5,168 nucleotides of DNA from Acidimicrobiales bacterium. Lineage in GTDB: Bacteria; Actinomycetota; Acidimicrobiia; Acidimicrobiales; Acidimicrobilacustridaceae. The translations under genes and the position numbers were made by a program. The notes beneath the pieces were generated by a model that worked only from the letters and a program-made list of their open reading frames with translations, made no database searches and was not told the origin of the DNA. Positions 1 through 5,168 of the stretch are shown one piece after another. Every line of letters begins with the position of its first letter. The first letter of the stretch is position 1. The stretch lies in assembly GCA_023264135.1 (NCBI GenBank), contig JALQSZ010000130.1, positions 1 to 5,168 of the forward strand, given 5' to 3'.

Positions 1-1
1 G

Positions 2-2602
2 GTACTGCGGCGAAACGTGTTGGAAAATCCTGCGTGGTACACCGCGTACACGCCGTATCAGCCTGAGATTTCGCAGGGTCGACTCGAAGCACTCTTGATG
101 TACCAAACGATGGTGTGCGATCTCACCGGCATGGACATCGCCAATGCGTCGATGCTTGATGAGTCGACTGCTGCAGCCGAAGCAATGACGCTGCTGCATC
201 GCCAAAACGGAAAGCGCGGCGACCGGTTTGTCGTTGATCGCGATACCCACCCACAAACCATTGCCGTGCTCCAAACTCGTGCGGAACCTCTTGGGTTCAC
301 GATTGAACTCTCCGATCTCAACGACCCGATCGCTGACGATGCATTCGGCGTGCTTTTCTCCCATCCAGGTTCATCGGGAGCCATCCGAGACCTTGCACCC
401 GCTATCGATGCGGCCCACATCGCCGGTGCGCTCGTTGCCGTGACCACCGATCTTCTTGCCTGTTGCCTCATCACTCCCCCAGGTGAACTCGGTGCCGATG
501 TTGTTGTGGGTTCCTCGCAACGCTTTGGAATCCCGCTGGGCTTCGGAGGTCCAAGCGCCGGTTTCTTAGCTACGCGCGATGAGCATCGCCGTGTACTTCC
601 CGGGCGCTTGGTCGGCGTTTCGATCGATGCAGCCGGTCGTCCTGCGTATCGTCTCGCATTGCAAACGCGTGAACAGCACATTCGACGAGAGAAGGCAACA
701 TCGAACATTTGCACCGCGCAGGTCTTGCTTGCGGTGTTGGCGGCGCTTTACGCAGCGTGGCATGGCCCCGAAGGTCTTGTGCGTATTGCCACTCGCGTGA
801 ACCGACTCACTGCAGCTGCCGCCAAAGGCTTCGAACAACTCGGTATCACCGTGCGTAACACCACGTTCTTTGACACGCTCACGATTTCGGTTCCAAATGG
901 GGCCGATTCACTTGTTGCAACTGCGCGTGCGGCAGGCATTGAACTTCGACGCGTCGATGCTGACACCATTTCGATCTCGTTCGACGAAACGTCAACTCCC
1001 GTTACCGTGGCAACGCTGCTGACATGCGCAGGAGCGGTTGGAGTTTCTGTAAGCGAACTCGACAGCACTACCGAACCATCGATTCCCGCAAGCGCCCAGC
1101 GGACGACATCGTTTCTCGATCATCCAAACTTCACCAGCTACCACAGTGAAACCGAAATGGTGCGTTATTTGCGTCGACTCGCCGATGTCGACCTCGCCCT
1201 TGACCGCGCAATGATTCCGCTTGGCTCGTGCACGATGAAACTCAACTCCGCTGCGGAGATGGAACCAATCACGTGGCCACAGTTCGCAGGACTCCACCCG
1301 TATGTCGATCCATCAGACGCGCTCGGCTACCGCACAATTATCTCCGACCTCGAGCGTTGGTTGTCCGATATCACCGGTTACGACGCCGTTTCGCTGCAGC
1401 CCAACGCAGGTTCACAAGGCGAATTCGCGGGCCTTCTTGCAATTCGCGCTTGGCATCTCGGCAATGGCGACACCCATCGCACGGTGTGTCTCATTCCCGC
1501 ATCAGCTCATGGCACCAACGCCGCGAGTGCAGCGATGGTCGGAATGCGCGTTGTCGTTGTTGCTTGTGATGAGAACGGAAATGTCGATGTCGACGATCTC
1601 CGCGCAAAGATTGCCGAACATTCCGAGCAGCTCGCGGCGCTCATGATCACCTACCCCTCAACCCATGGCGTGTTTGAAGAAGCAATCGGCGAGATCTGCG
1701 GCGCTGTCCACGATGCGGGCGGTCAGGTGTACCTCGATGGCGCAAACCTCAATGCGTTGGTCGGAGTTGCCCGCCCGGGCCATTTTGGTGCCGATGTGAG
1801 TCATCTCAATCTCCACAAGACCTTCTGCATTCCCCATGGTGGAGGCGGTCCCGGAGTCGGTCCCGTTGCGGTGCGCGCTCACTTGGCTCCGTATTTGCCA
1901 GGCCACCCGGTCGTACCTTCCGCAGGCCCCGACCGTGAAAGTTCTGTCACCGGTCCACATGTTGGTCCGGTGTCATCGGCGCCCTATGGCTCCGCAAACA
2001 TCCTCACGATTCCCTGGTCGTACATCTCGATGATGGGTCCGGAAGGACTCGAACGGGCCACGCACGTCGCAATCCTCAATGCGAACTACGTCGCCCGTCG
2101 ACTCGAAGGTGCGTATCCGGTGCTCTACACCGGACGCGACGGCTTAGTTGCCCACGAATGCATCCTCGACCTTCGGCCGATCACGAAGGACACGGGCGTT
2201 ACCGTTGACGATGTCGCAAAGCGACTCATCGACTACGGCTTCCATGCGCCAACAATGTCGTTCCCGGTCGCCGGAACACTCATGGTGGAAAGTACTGAAA
2301 GCGAAAGCCTTCAAGAACTCGATCGATTCTGCGACGCCATGCTCGCAATCCGACGCGAGATCGACCTCGTTGCCTCCGCTGAATGGCCGGCCGACGACAA
2401 TCCATTGCATAACGCACCACACACTGCGGCCGACCTCACCTCCGACGAATGGGATCACGCGTACCCGCGTGAACTTGCAGGATGGCCGACCGGTCACGTC
2501 GCCGCGCGTTACTGGCCACCAGTGAGCCGTATCGATGGCGCCTACGGAGACCGCAATGTGGTGTGCTCGTGTCCGCCGATCGAAGCGTTCGCCGAAAACT
2601 AA
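2..2602 (+). CDS. gcvP: Glycine dehydrogenase (decarboxylating), P-protein of the glycine cleavage system; 5' end cut by window edge
   Basis: This is the P-protein of the glycine cleavage system, a cytoplasmic pyridoxal-phosphate enzyme that decarboxylates glycine and transfers the aminomethyl group to the lipoyl arm of GcvH. The reading frame is open to the left edge, and the residues before the GTG at 17 (VLRRN) continue the family sequence, so that GTG is an internal valine codon. About 866 residues are visible; single-chain P-proteins have about 950, so roughly 90 N-terminal residues are missing. Both halves of the fused protein are present. The N-terminal half begins with [20 protein letters not shown]. 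The C-terminal half has [11 protein letters not shown] (visible residues 405-415), SAHGTNAAS (GTN at 504-506), YLDGAN (577-582) and [17 protein letters not shown], in which Lys606 (nt 1817-1819) is the expected PLP Schiff-base lysine. The frame is intact to TAA at 2600-2602. The gene is convergent with gcvT, with no spacer. The identification is very secure from these family motifs. Confidence 0.98.
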   Translation, partial: VLRRNVLENPAWYTAYTPYQPEISQGRLEALLMYQTMVCDLTGMDIANASMLDESTAAAEAMTLLHRQNGKRGDRFVVDRDTHPQTIAVLQTRAEPLGFTIELSDLNDPIADDAFGVLFSHPGSSGAIRDLAPAIDAAHIAGALVAVTTDLLACCLITPPGELGADVVVGSSQRFGIPLGFGGPSAGFLATRDEHRRVLPGRLVGVSIDAAGRPAYRLALQTREQHIRREKATSNICTAQVLLAVLAALYAAWHGPEGLVRIATRVNRLTAAAAKGFEQLGITVRNTTFFDTLTISVPNGADSLVATARAAGIELRRVDADTISISFDETSTPVTVATLLTCAGAVGVSVSELDSTTEPSIPASAQRTTSFLDHPNFTSYHSETEMVRYLRRLADVDLALDRAMIPLGSCTMKLNSAAEMEPITWPQFAGLHPYVDPSDALGYRTIISDLERWLSDITGYDAVSLQPNAGSQGEFAGLLAIRAWHLGNGDTHRTVCLIPASAHGTNAASAAMVGMRVVVVACDENGNVDVDDLRAKIAEHSEQLAALMITYPSTHGVFEEAIGEICGAVHDAGGQVYLDGANLNALVGVARPGHFGADVSHLNLHKTFCIPHGGGGPGVGPVAVRAHLAPYLPGHPVVPSAGPDRESSVTGPHVGPVSSAPYGSANILTIPWSYISMMGPEGLERATHVAILNANYVARRLEGAYPVLYTGRDGLVAHECILDLRPITKDTGVTVDDVAKRLIDYGFHAPTMSFPVAGTLMVESTESESLQELDRFCDAMLAIRREIDLVASAEWPADDNPLHNAPHTAADLTSDEWDHAYPRELAGWPTGHVAARYWPPVSRIDGAYGDRNVVCSCPPIEAFAEN

Positions 2603-2611
2603 TCAGCGAAC
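2587..2611. terminator. Imperfect inverted repeat across the gcvP/gcvT stop codons; possible bidirectional terminator
   Basis: GTTCGC (2587-2592) and GCGAAC (2606-2611) are perfect inverted copies. After one C/A mismatch the stem continues with GA and TC, leaving a 7-nt loop that contains the gcvP TAA stop (2600-2602). The dyad is centred at 2599, almost exactly on the convergent gene junction. No U-tract follows on either strand, so if it terminates transcription it is not of the classical type. Both arms lie partly in coding sequence. Confidence 0.3.
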
Positions 2612-3685
2612 AAACGGCGGCTTCACAACCCGCGCGTCGAGAAGCGTGCCGCGCACGTCGATCGCGAATGAATCGCCTTCTTTTGCATCGGGTGGCAAGA
2701 ACGCGAGCGCGATACCGTGTCCAAGCTCCGGCGAAAAGTTGCCACTCGTGACTTCGCCGACAACAACTCCGTCTTGCAGTACTGGTGAGCCTTCGCGCGG
2801 AGGACGGCGACCTTCGGTAACAAGTCCGGCGAGTTTGCGGCTCACGCCTCGGTCACGCTCGGCAGCAAGAGCCTCCGATCCGCGGAACTCGCCCTTGTCG
2901 AAACGCACCGCCCAACCCAAACCAGCCTGCAACGACGTAATTCCCTCGCCGAGTTCGTGGCCATGCAGTGGAAGTCCGGCCTCAAGACGAAGCGTGTCTC
3001 GCGCACCCAGTCCGGCGGGAGTGATTCCTGCAGCGGTGATCGCTGACCAAAGTTCGGCAGCATGTGCAGCTGGAACCGCGATCTCGACACCATCTTCTCC
3101 GGTGTAACCAGTGCCAGCGATCACAACGGGAACGCCGTTCCAAACATGTCGTTGCACCTCGAAACGGGGCACCGAGGACAAACCAGGATCGATCGTCGAA
3201 AGCAGGGTGCGAGCCTCAGGACCTTGCACCGCGAGAATTGCTCGCTCGGCGGTGACATCGCCGGCGTCGATCGTGACACCGTCAAGACTTTGCACTACCT
3301 CCTCGAGCGCATTTGTCACTCGATCAGTGTTCGACGCGTTGGGCATGACATCAAAGGTTTCGGGGTCAACCCACCAGATGATGATGTCGTCGACCACTGA
3401 TGCATTCGTTGCGTCGAGAAGGTGGGTGTACTGCGCGCGACCAGGTGTAATTCGATTGAGATCGTTGGTAAATGCACGTTGCAGAACTTCGAACGCGCTC
3501 GGACCCGTAACGCGAACCGTTCCGAGATGCGAAACATCGAACACCACCGCTCCGTGGCGACAGGCGCGATGTTCCGCGAGTGTCCCGTCGGCGTAGGAAA
3601 GCGGCATATCCCATCCACCGAACGGCACCATTTTGGCGCCGATAGAACGATGAACAGCATCGAGAGGAGAAAGGCGATCAGTCAC
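2603..3685 (-). CDS. gcvT: Aminomethyltransferase, T-protein of the glycine cleavage system
   Basis: GcvT takes the aminomethyl group carried by lipoyl-GcvH, transfers the one-carbon unit to tetrahydrofolate to give 5,10-methylene-THF, and releases ammonia. The 360 residues match the usual length of the family (about 360-370). Visible signatures are GAKMVPFGGWDMPLSY near residues 16-31, FDVSHLG at 49-55, and VVDD at 97-100, which holds the conserved aspartate needed for catalysis. Further on are AGTGYTGEDGVEI at 190-202, the folate-pocket segment GLGARDTLRLEAG at 225-237, and the C-terminal barrel motif GEVTSGNFSP at 310-319. The start is a GTG at 3683-3685; family alignment supports it because GcvT proteins begin just before the ARMV/AKMV segment. 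An AGGG lies 8 nt upstream, inside a TAGGGT that could instead be a -10 element. It lies 54 bp after the ResR-like regulator on the same strand and may be co-transcribed with it. Its TGA directly abuts the gcvP TAA. No gcvH is visible in the window. Confidence 0.98.
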   Translation of the reverse strand: MTDRLSPLDAVHRSIGAKMVPFGGWDMPLSYADGTLAEHRACRHGAVVFDVSHLGTVRVTGPSAFEVLQRAFTNDLNRITPGRAQYTHLLDATNASVVDDIIIWWVDPETFDVMPNASNTDRVTNALEEVVQSLDGVTIDAGDVTAERAILAVQGPEARTLLSTIDPGLSSVPRFEVQRHVWNGVPVVIAGTGYTGEDGVEIAVPAAHAAELWSAITAAGITPAGLGARDTLRLEAGLPLHGHELGEGITSLQAGLGWAVRFDKGEFRGSEALAAERDRGVSRKLAGLVTEGRRPPREGSPVLQDGVVVGEVTSGNFSPELGHGIALAFLPPDAKEGDSFAIDVRGTLLDARVVKPPFVR

Positions 3686-3692
3686 GACTTCG

Positions 3693-3698
3693 ACCCTA
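3693..3698 (-). promoter_or_regulatory. TAGGGT element before gcvT: candidate leaderless -10 or Shine-Dalgarno
   Basis: The minus strand shows TAGGGT, then 7 nt (CGAAGTC), then the GTG start of gcvT at 3685. This is the same layout as before the DUF151 gene. It could be a -10 for a leaderless gcvT mRNA, or the AGGG could be a ribosome binding site 8 nt from the start. No good -35 is visible. The rest of the 54-bp gap (3686-3739) shows no terminator and no room for a glycine riboswitch. Confidence 0.35.
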
Positions 3699-3739
3699 GT
3701 TTCGCTCGCTCCCCTTCTGGGTCACGGACTCTGAACGAC

Positions 3740-4240
3740 TCAGACTGCGTCGGAAATTTCTGCGGCGGAGCGAGACACTGCGTCATTGACTGTTTCATCA
3801 GCGGGACGAAGTTCACGAATTCGTGCATCCATCTCGTCGCGCACACCCGACAGCGGAAGAATGTTGAGGACGCCCTGACCCTTATGGATGAGGTCGATCA
3901 ATTCACCGTCGGATTGGATCACCACCGAGGTTGAACCCTGAATCACCAGATTCGCTGAGGTGATTTCCTGACCAAGGATGTCGCGCAGGTAACTAAAGAT
4001 CTCGCGAACATTCTCGAGACGAATCCCCGCGTCCAAAAGGCTCTTGATGACCTTGAGTTCAAGGAGATCGGTGTAGCCATAGCGACGACGGCTTCCACTT
4101 CCCGCCGCATCGGTCACCGTTGGGCGAACGAGATCGGTGCGCGCCCAGTAATCGAGTTGGCGATAACTGATACCAACGATTTCCGCCGCTTTCGCACCGC
4201 TATAGCCATGGTCGACGGCGCGCTCATTTGTAGATGACAT
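3740..4240 (-). CDS. MerR-family transcriptional regulator, ResR/McdR (Rv1830) type
   Basis: This is a short DNA-binding regulator of 166 residues. The N-terminal winged helix-turn-helix runs from about residue 12 (GYSGAKAAEIVGISYRQLDYWART) through the basic wing (AGSGSRRRYGYTD, about 46-58) and a helix with LLDAGIRLENVREIF (about 68-82). The C-terminal part (LVIQGSTSVVIQSDGELIDLI, then GQGVLNILPLSGVRDEM) resembles the tail of mycobacterial Rv1830. No metal-binding cysteines of classical MerR sensors are present; there is no cysteine at all. Rv1830 homologues are reported as growth and cell-division regulators (ResR, McdR); the exact targets here are unknown. An in-frame GTG at 4277-4279 would add 13 residues, but the ATG at 4238-4240 is preferred because GGAG lies 5 nt upstream and the conserved domain begins soon after. 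Its own promoter appears to lie at 4345-4373. The neighbours DUF151 and gcvT are on the same strand. Confidence 0.93.
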   Translation of the reverse strand: MSSTNERAVDHGYSGAKAAEIVGISYRQLDYWARTDLVRPTVTDAAGSGSRRRYGYTDLLELKVIKSLLDAGIRLENVREIFSYLRDILGQEITSANLVIQGSTSVVIQSDGELIDLIHKGQGVLNILPLSGVRDEMDARIRELRPADETVNDAVSRSAAEISDAV

Positions 4241-4243
4241 GGA

Positions 4244-4249
4244 TTCTCC
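4244..4249 (-). promoter_or_regulatory. Shine-Dalgarno site deciding the ResR-like start
   Basis: The minus strand reads GGAGAA here, with the GGAG core 5 nt from the ATG at 4238-4240. This is the clearest ribosome binding site in the window, and it favours this ATG over the in-frame GTG at 4277-4279, which has no comparable site. Confidence 0.75.
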
Positions 4250-4261
4250 AACGTTCGAAAC

Positions 4262-4279
4262 GTGACGGTCCGGCGTCAC
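4262..4279. repeat. Perfect 6-bp inverted repeat in the ResR-like leader
   Basis: GTGACG (4262-4267) and CGTCAC (4274-4279) are perfect inverted copies separated by GTCCGG. The dyad lies 22 bp before the chosen ATG and about 60 nt downstream of the predicted transcription start. It could be a protein-binding site or a small leader hairpin close to the ribosome binding site. A 6-bp arm in GC-rich DNA can occur by chance, so function is uncertain. Confidence 0.35.
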
Positions 4280-4309
4280 TGAACGGGATCGGCGCTGACC
4301 CCAGGGATG

Positions 4310-4333
4310 ACAACGACGAAATTACGCCGTTGT
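4310..4333. promoter_or_regulatory. Inverted repeat just downstream of the predicted -10: operator or 5'-leader hairpin
   Basis: Read on the plus strand, arms ACAACGACG (4310-4318) and CGCCGTTGT (4325-4333) flank the 6-nt loop AAATTA. Eight of nine positions are complementary; in RNA from the minus strand the ninth becomes a G-U pair, so a continuous 9-bp stem could form. It begins about 5 nt after the expected transcription start of the ResR-like gene, a position typical of a repressor operator. There is no U-tract, so it does not look like a simple intrinsic terminator. Confidence 0.45.
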
Positions 4334-4344
4334 GAGGACCGCTG

Positions 4345-4373
4345 ACCGTACCGGCCCGCACGCGCGCCGTCAA
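4345..4373 (-). promoter_or_regulatory. Predicted housekeeping-sigma promoter of the ResR-like merR gene
   Basis: On the minus strand TTGACG (4368-4373) is followed after exactly 17 bp (4351-4367) by TACGGT (4345-4350). Both hexamers fit the -35 and the TANNNT -10 used by actinobacterial housekeeping sigma factors. It lies in the 152-bp gap after the DUF151 stop codon and faces the ResR-like gene. Transcription would begin near 4338, giving a leader of about 98 nt before the ATG at 4240. The call rests on sequence only. Confidence 0.6.
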
Positions 4374-4392
4374 TGGTTGGCGAAAACTGGCG

Positions 4393-4887
4393 TCAGGACG
4401 CGAAATCCTCGGGATTCACATTGTCGATAAAGGCCCGGAATTCCTCGACGACGTCTCCCCCATCCTCGGAATCTTCGCCTTCCTCGTCGGGCAGCACCCC
4501 TGCGGCCTCAACCACGGACTCATCGGCCCAAATCGGGCAATGGAATCGAAGTGCGAGCGCGACCGCATCTGATGGACGGGCCGAAAGCCGTGTTTGGTTT
4601 CCATCGACCGAAAGCACCAAGTCGGCAAAAAACGTTCCGCCATCGACCTTGGTGATTTCCACCGAACTCAAGGTGGCGCCGAGATGCTCGATGACCTCAC
4701 AGAACAGGTCGTGGGTCAGCGGACGAGCGGTGACGACACTTTCAAGGCCGAAGGTGATTGCTGATGCTTCCGCGTGTCCAATGAAGATCGGAACATAACG
4801 ACCGGCTCCAGCGACCTCGCGCAGAACAAGGACCGGAGTGGTACCGGAGATATCGACCTGGACTTTGGTCACTTCCATCTCAATCAC
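4393..4887 (-). CDS. Bifunctional nuclease family protein (DUF151/DUF151-like, Rv1829 type)
   Basis: This is a 164-residue protein of the DUF151 family. Plant members have been described as having nuclease activity, but the bacterial role is unclear, so no firm reaction is claimed. Family signatures run through the whole length: VLREVAG at 21-27, YVPIFIGHAEASAI at 31-44, ARPLTHDLF at 54-62, GGTFFADLVL at 83-92, SARPSDAVALALR at 102-114, PIWADE at 118-123, and the tail EEFRAFIDNVNPEDF at 148-162. Just before the tail is an acidic linker (DEEGEDSEDGGD, 134-145). The start used is GTG at 4885-4887 (MIEMEV); an ATG three codons later (4876-4878) is an alternative, and both keep the domain whole. 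A TAGGGT lies 6 nt before the GTG and can be read either as a leaderless -10 or as an AGGG Shine-Dalgarno site. It sits 42 bp after the FtsR-like regulator and before the ResR-like one, the same order as Rv1828-Rv1829-Rv1830 in Mycobacterium. Confidence 0.95.
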   Translation of the reverse strand: MIEMEVTKVQVDISGTTPVLVLREVAGAGRYVPIFIGHAEASAITFGLESVVTARPLTHDLFCEVIEHLGATLSSVEITKVDGGTFFADLVLSVDGNQTRLSARPSDAVALALRFHCPIWADESVVEAAGVLPDEEGEDSEDGGDVVEEFRAFIDNVNPEDFAS

Positions 4888-4893
4888 CCGTTC

Positions 4894-4899
4894 ACCCTA
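4894..4899 (-). promoter_or_regulatory. TAGGGT element before the DUF151 gene: candidate leaderless -10 or Shine-Dalgarno
   Basis: TAGGGT on the minus strand is followed by 6 nt (GAACGG) and then the GTG start at 4887. TANNNT at 6-7 nt from a start codon is the pattern of leaderless actinobacterial transcripts. The embedded AGGG at 7 nt could equally be a Shine-Dalgarno site. No convincing -35 is seen in the 42-bp gap. Confidence 0.35.
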
Positions 4900-4929
4900 C
4901 CGGGAACGTTCGTGAGTTGAGTCCTGAGA

Positions 4930-5168
4930 TCAGGGCTGACCTAAGTAGTCGCGGAGTGACGCACGGACCATCACGGCACGAAGATCATCGGCAAGTTCTG
5001 CCAACTCTTCGAGCATCTCGACTGCCTGGTCTCGGGCCGCTGCTCGACGCTGCTTCAGCAGTGGCGTGATGAGTTGCTCAAATAATCCGGCTTCTCGCTC
5101 GGCTGAGACTTTGTACATCCGCAGATGACGGGGCTCAATACCGAACCGGCCGAAACCAGCGGCGAGCC
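4930..5168 (-). CDS. MerR-family regulator, FtsR (Rv1828) type, C-terminal part only
   Basis: Only the last 78 residues are in the window; the frame stays open past the right edge, so the helix-turn-helix lies outside. The visible part reads GIEPRHLRMYKVSAEREAGL, then LITPLLKQRR, a stretch of alanine- and acid-rich helix, and ends in ASLRDYLGQP. It resembles the C-terminal helical domain of Mycobacterium Rv1828 and Corynebacterium FtsR as I remember them (GVEPRHLR... through ...SAVRDVLHR). In Corynebacterium FtsR activates ftsZ. An internal ATG at 5116-5118 is inside the conserved region and is not a real start. The identity is inferred from the short tail together with the downstream order DUF151 then ResR-type MerR, which is the conserved actinobacterial arrangement. 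In that arrangement an FHA protein (GarA/OdhI type) and gcvH usually lie further upstream; these would be expected beyond the right edge. Confidence 0.85.
   Translation of the reverse strand, partial: LAAGFGRFGIEPRHLRMYKVSAEREAGLFEQLITPLLKQRRAAARDQAVEMLEELAELADDLRAVMVRASLRDYLGQP

Noticed and set aside
17..19. GTG at 17 as the start of gcvP.
   Set aside because: The frame continues upstream to the window edge with family-like residues, and about 90 N-terminal residues of the P-protein would be missing; the true start is outside the window.
58..714. Long minus-strand open frame (218 codons) opposite gcvP.
   Set aside because: It lies entirely antisense to a well-conserved part of gcvP, has a composition rich in Arg and Ser as expected from a shadow frame, and shows no recognisable motif.
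1511..1528. GTNAAS in GcvP in place of the GTNPAS familiar from E. coli and human P-proteins.
   Set aside because: From memory the mycobacterial P-protein also has Ala here, so this looks like a lineage feature rather than an active-site defect.
3111..3596. Plus-strand open frame (161 codons) opposite gcvT.
   Set aside because: It is antisense to conserved GcvT motifs and its translation is low-complexity Ser/Arg/Thr; no ribosome site or family resemblance was seen.
3686..3739. Glycine riboswitch upstream of gcvT.
   Set aside because: The gap is only 54 bp and shows no aptamer-like structure. The region upstream of gcvP is outside the window and cannot be judged.
4373..4798. Plus-strand open frame (141 codons) opposite the DUF151 gene.
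   Set aside because: It is a serine-rich shadow of the acidic and conserved DUF151 sequence, with no independent support.
4905..4912. AACGTTCG also present at 4250-4257, so one copy upstream of each of two minus-strand genes; considered as a shared operator or SOS box.
   Set aside because: It is only 8 bp, partly self-complementary, and does not fit the full actinobacterial LexA box; chance is a sufficient explanation.

Overview
The window looks like an ordinary chromosomal segment of an actinobacterium. It is moderately GC-rich (by eye in the upper fifties percent) and densely packed, with no RNA genes, mobile elements, CRISPR arrays or long repeats that I could see. The strongest taxonomic clue is the block on the minus strand at the right: a MerR-type regulator of the FtsR/Rv1828 type (partial), a DUF151 'bifunctional nuclease' family protein (Rv1829 type), and a second, shorter MerR-type regulator of the Rv1830 (ResR/McdR) type. 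This order is a conserved actinobacterial neighbourhood that also sits next to glycine-cleavage genes in Mycobacterium. The moderate GC and the fusion-type P-protein would fit a deep-branching group such as Acidimicrobiia, but that placement is only a guess.

Layout. Positions 2-2602 (+) hold most of gcvP, the pyridoxal-phosphate glycine decarboxylase of the glycine cleavage system, cut at its 5' end by the window edge. Positions 2603-3685 (-) hold complete gcvT, the tetrahydrofolate-dependent aminomethyltransferase of the same system. The two genes converge and their stop codons abut with no base between them (TAA then TCA, which is TGA on the minus strand). Going leftward on the minus strand from the right edge, the order is FtsR-like MerR (4930-5168, 5' part missing), DUF151 protein (4393-4887), ResR-like MerR (3740-4240), gcvT (2603-3685). 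The gaps are 42, 152 and 54 bp.

How they work together. GcvP decarboxylates glycine and loads aminomethyl onto the lipoyl arm of GcvH (not in this window); GcvT moves the one-carbon unit to tetrahydrofolate and releases ammonia. Here gcvT follows the regulator block, while gcvP must be transcribed from elsewhere and runs head-on into it. The only gap large enough for a full control region, 4241-4392, has a good sigma-70-like promoter (TTGACG, 17 bp, TACGGT), two inverted repeats in the leader, and a clear Shine-Dalgarno site for the ResR-like gene.

Points of interest are regulatory rather than a new system: the zero-spacing convergent gcvP/gcvT junction with an imperfect dyad centred on the two stop codons; two dyads in the leader of the ResR-like gene; and a repeated TAGGGT-N6/7-GTG arrangement before the DUF151 and gcvT starts that could mark leaderless transcripts. 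I found no evidence of a previously undescribed multi-gene system.
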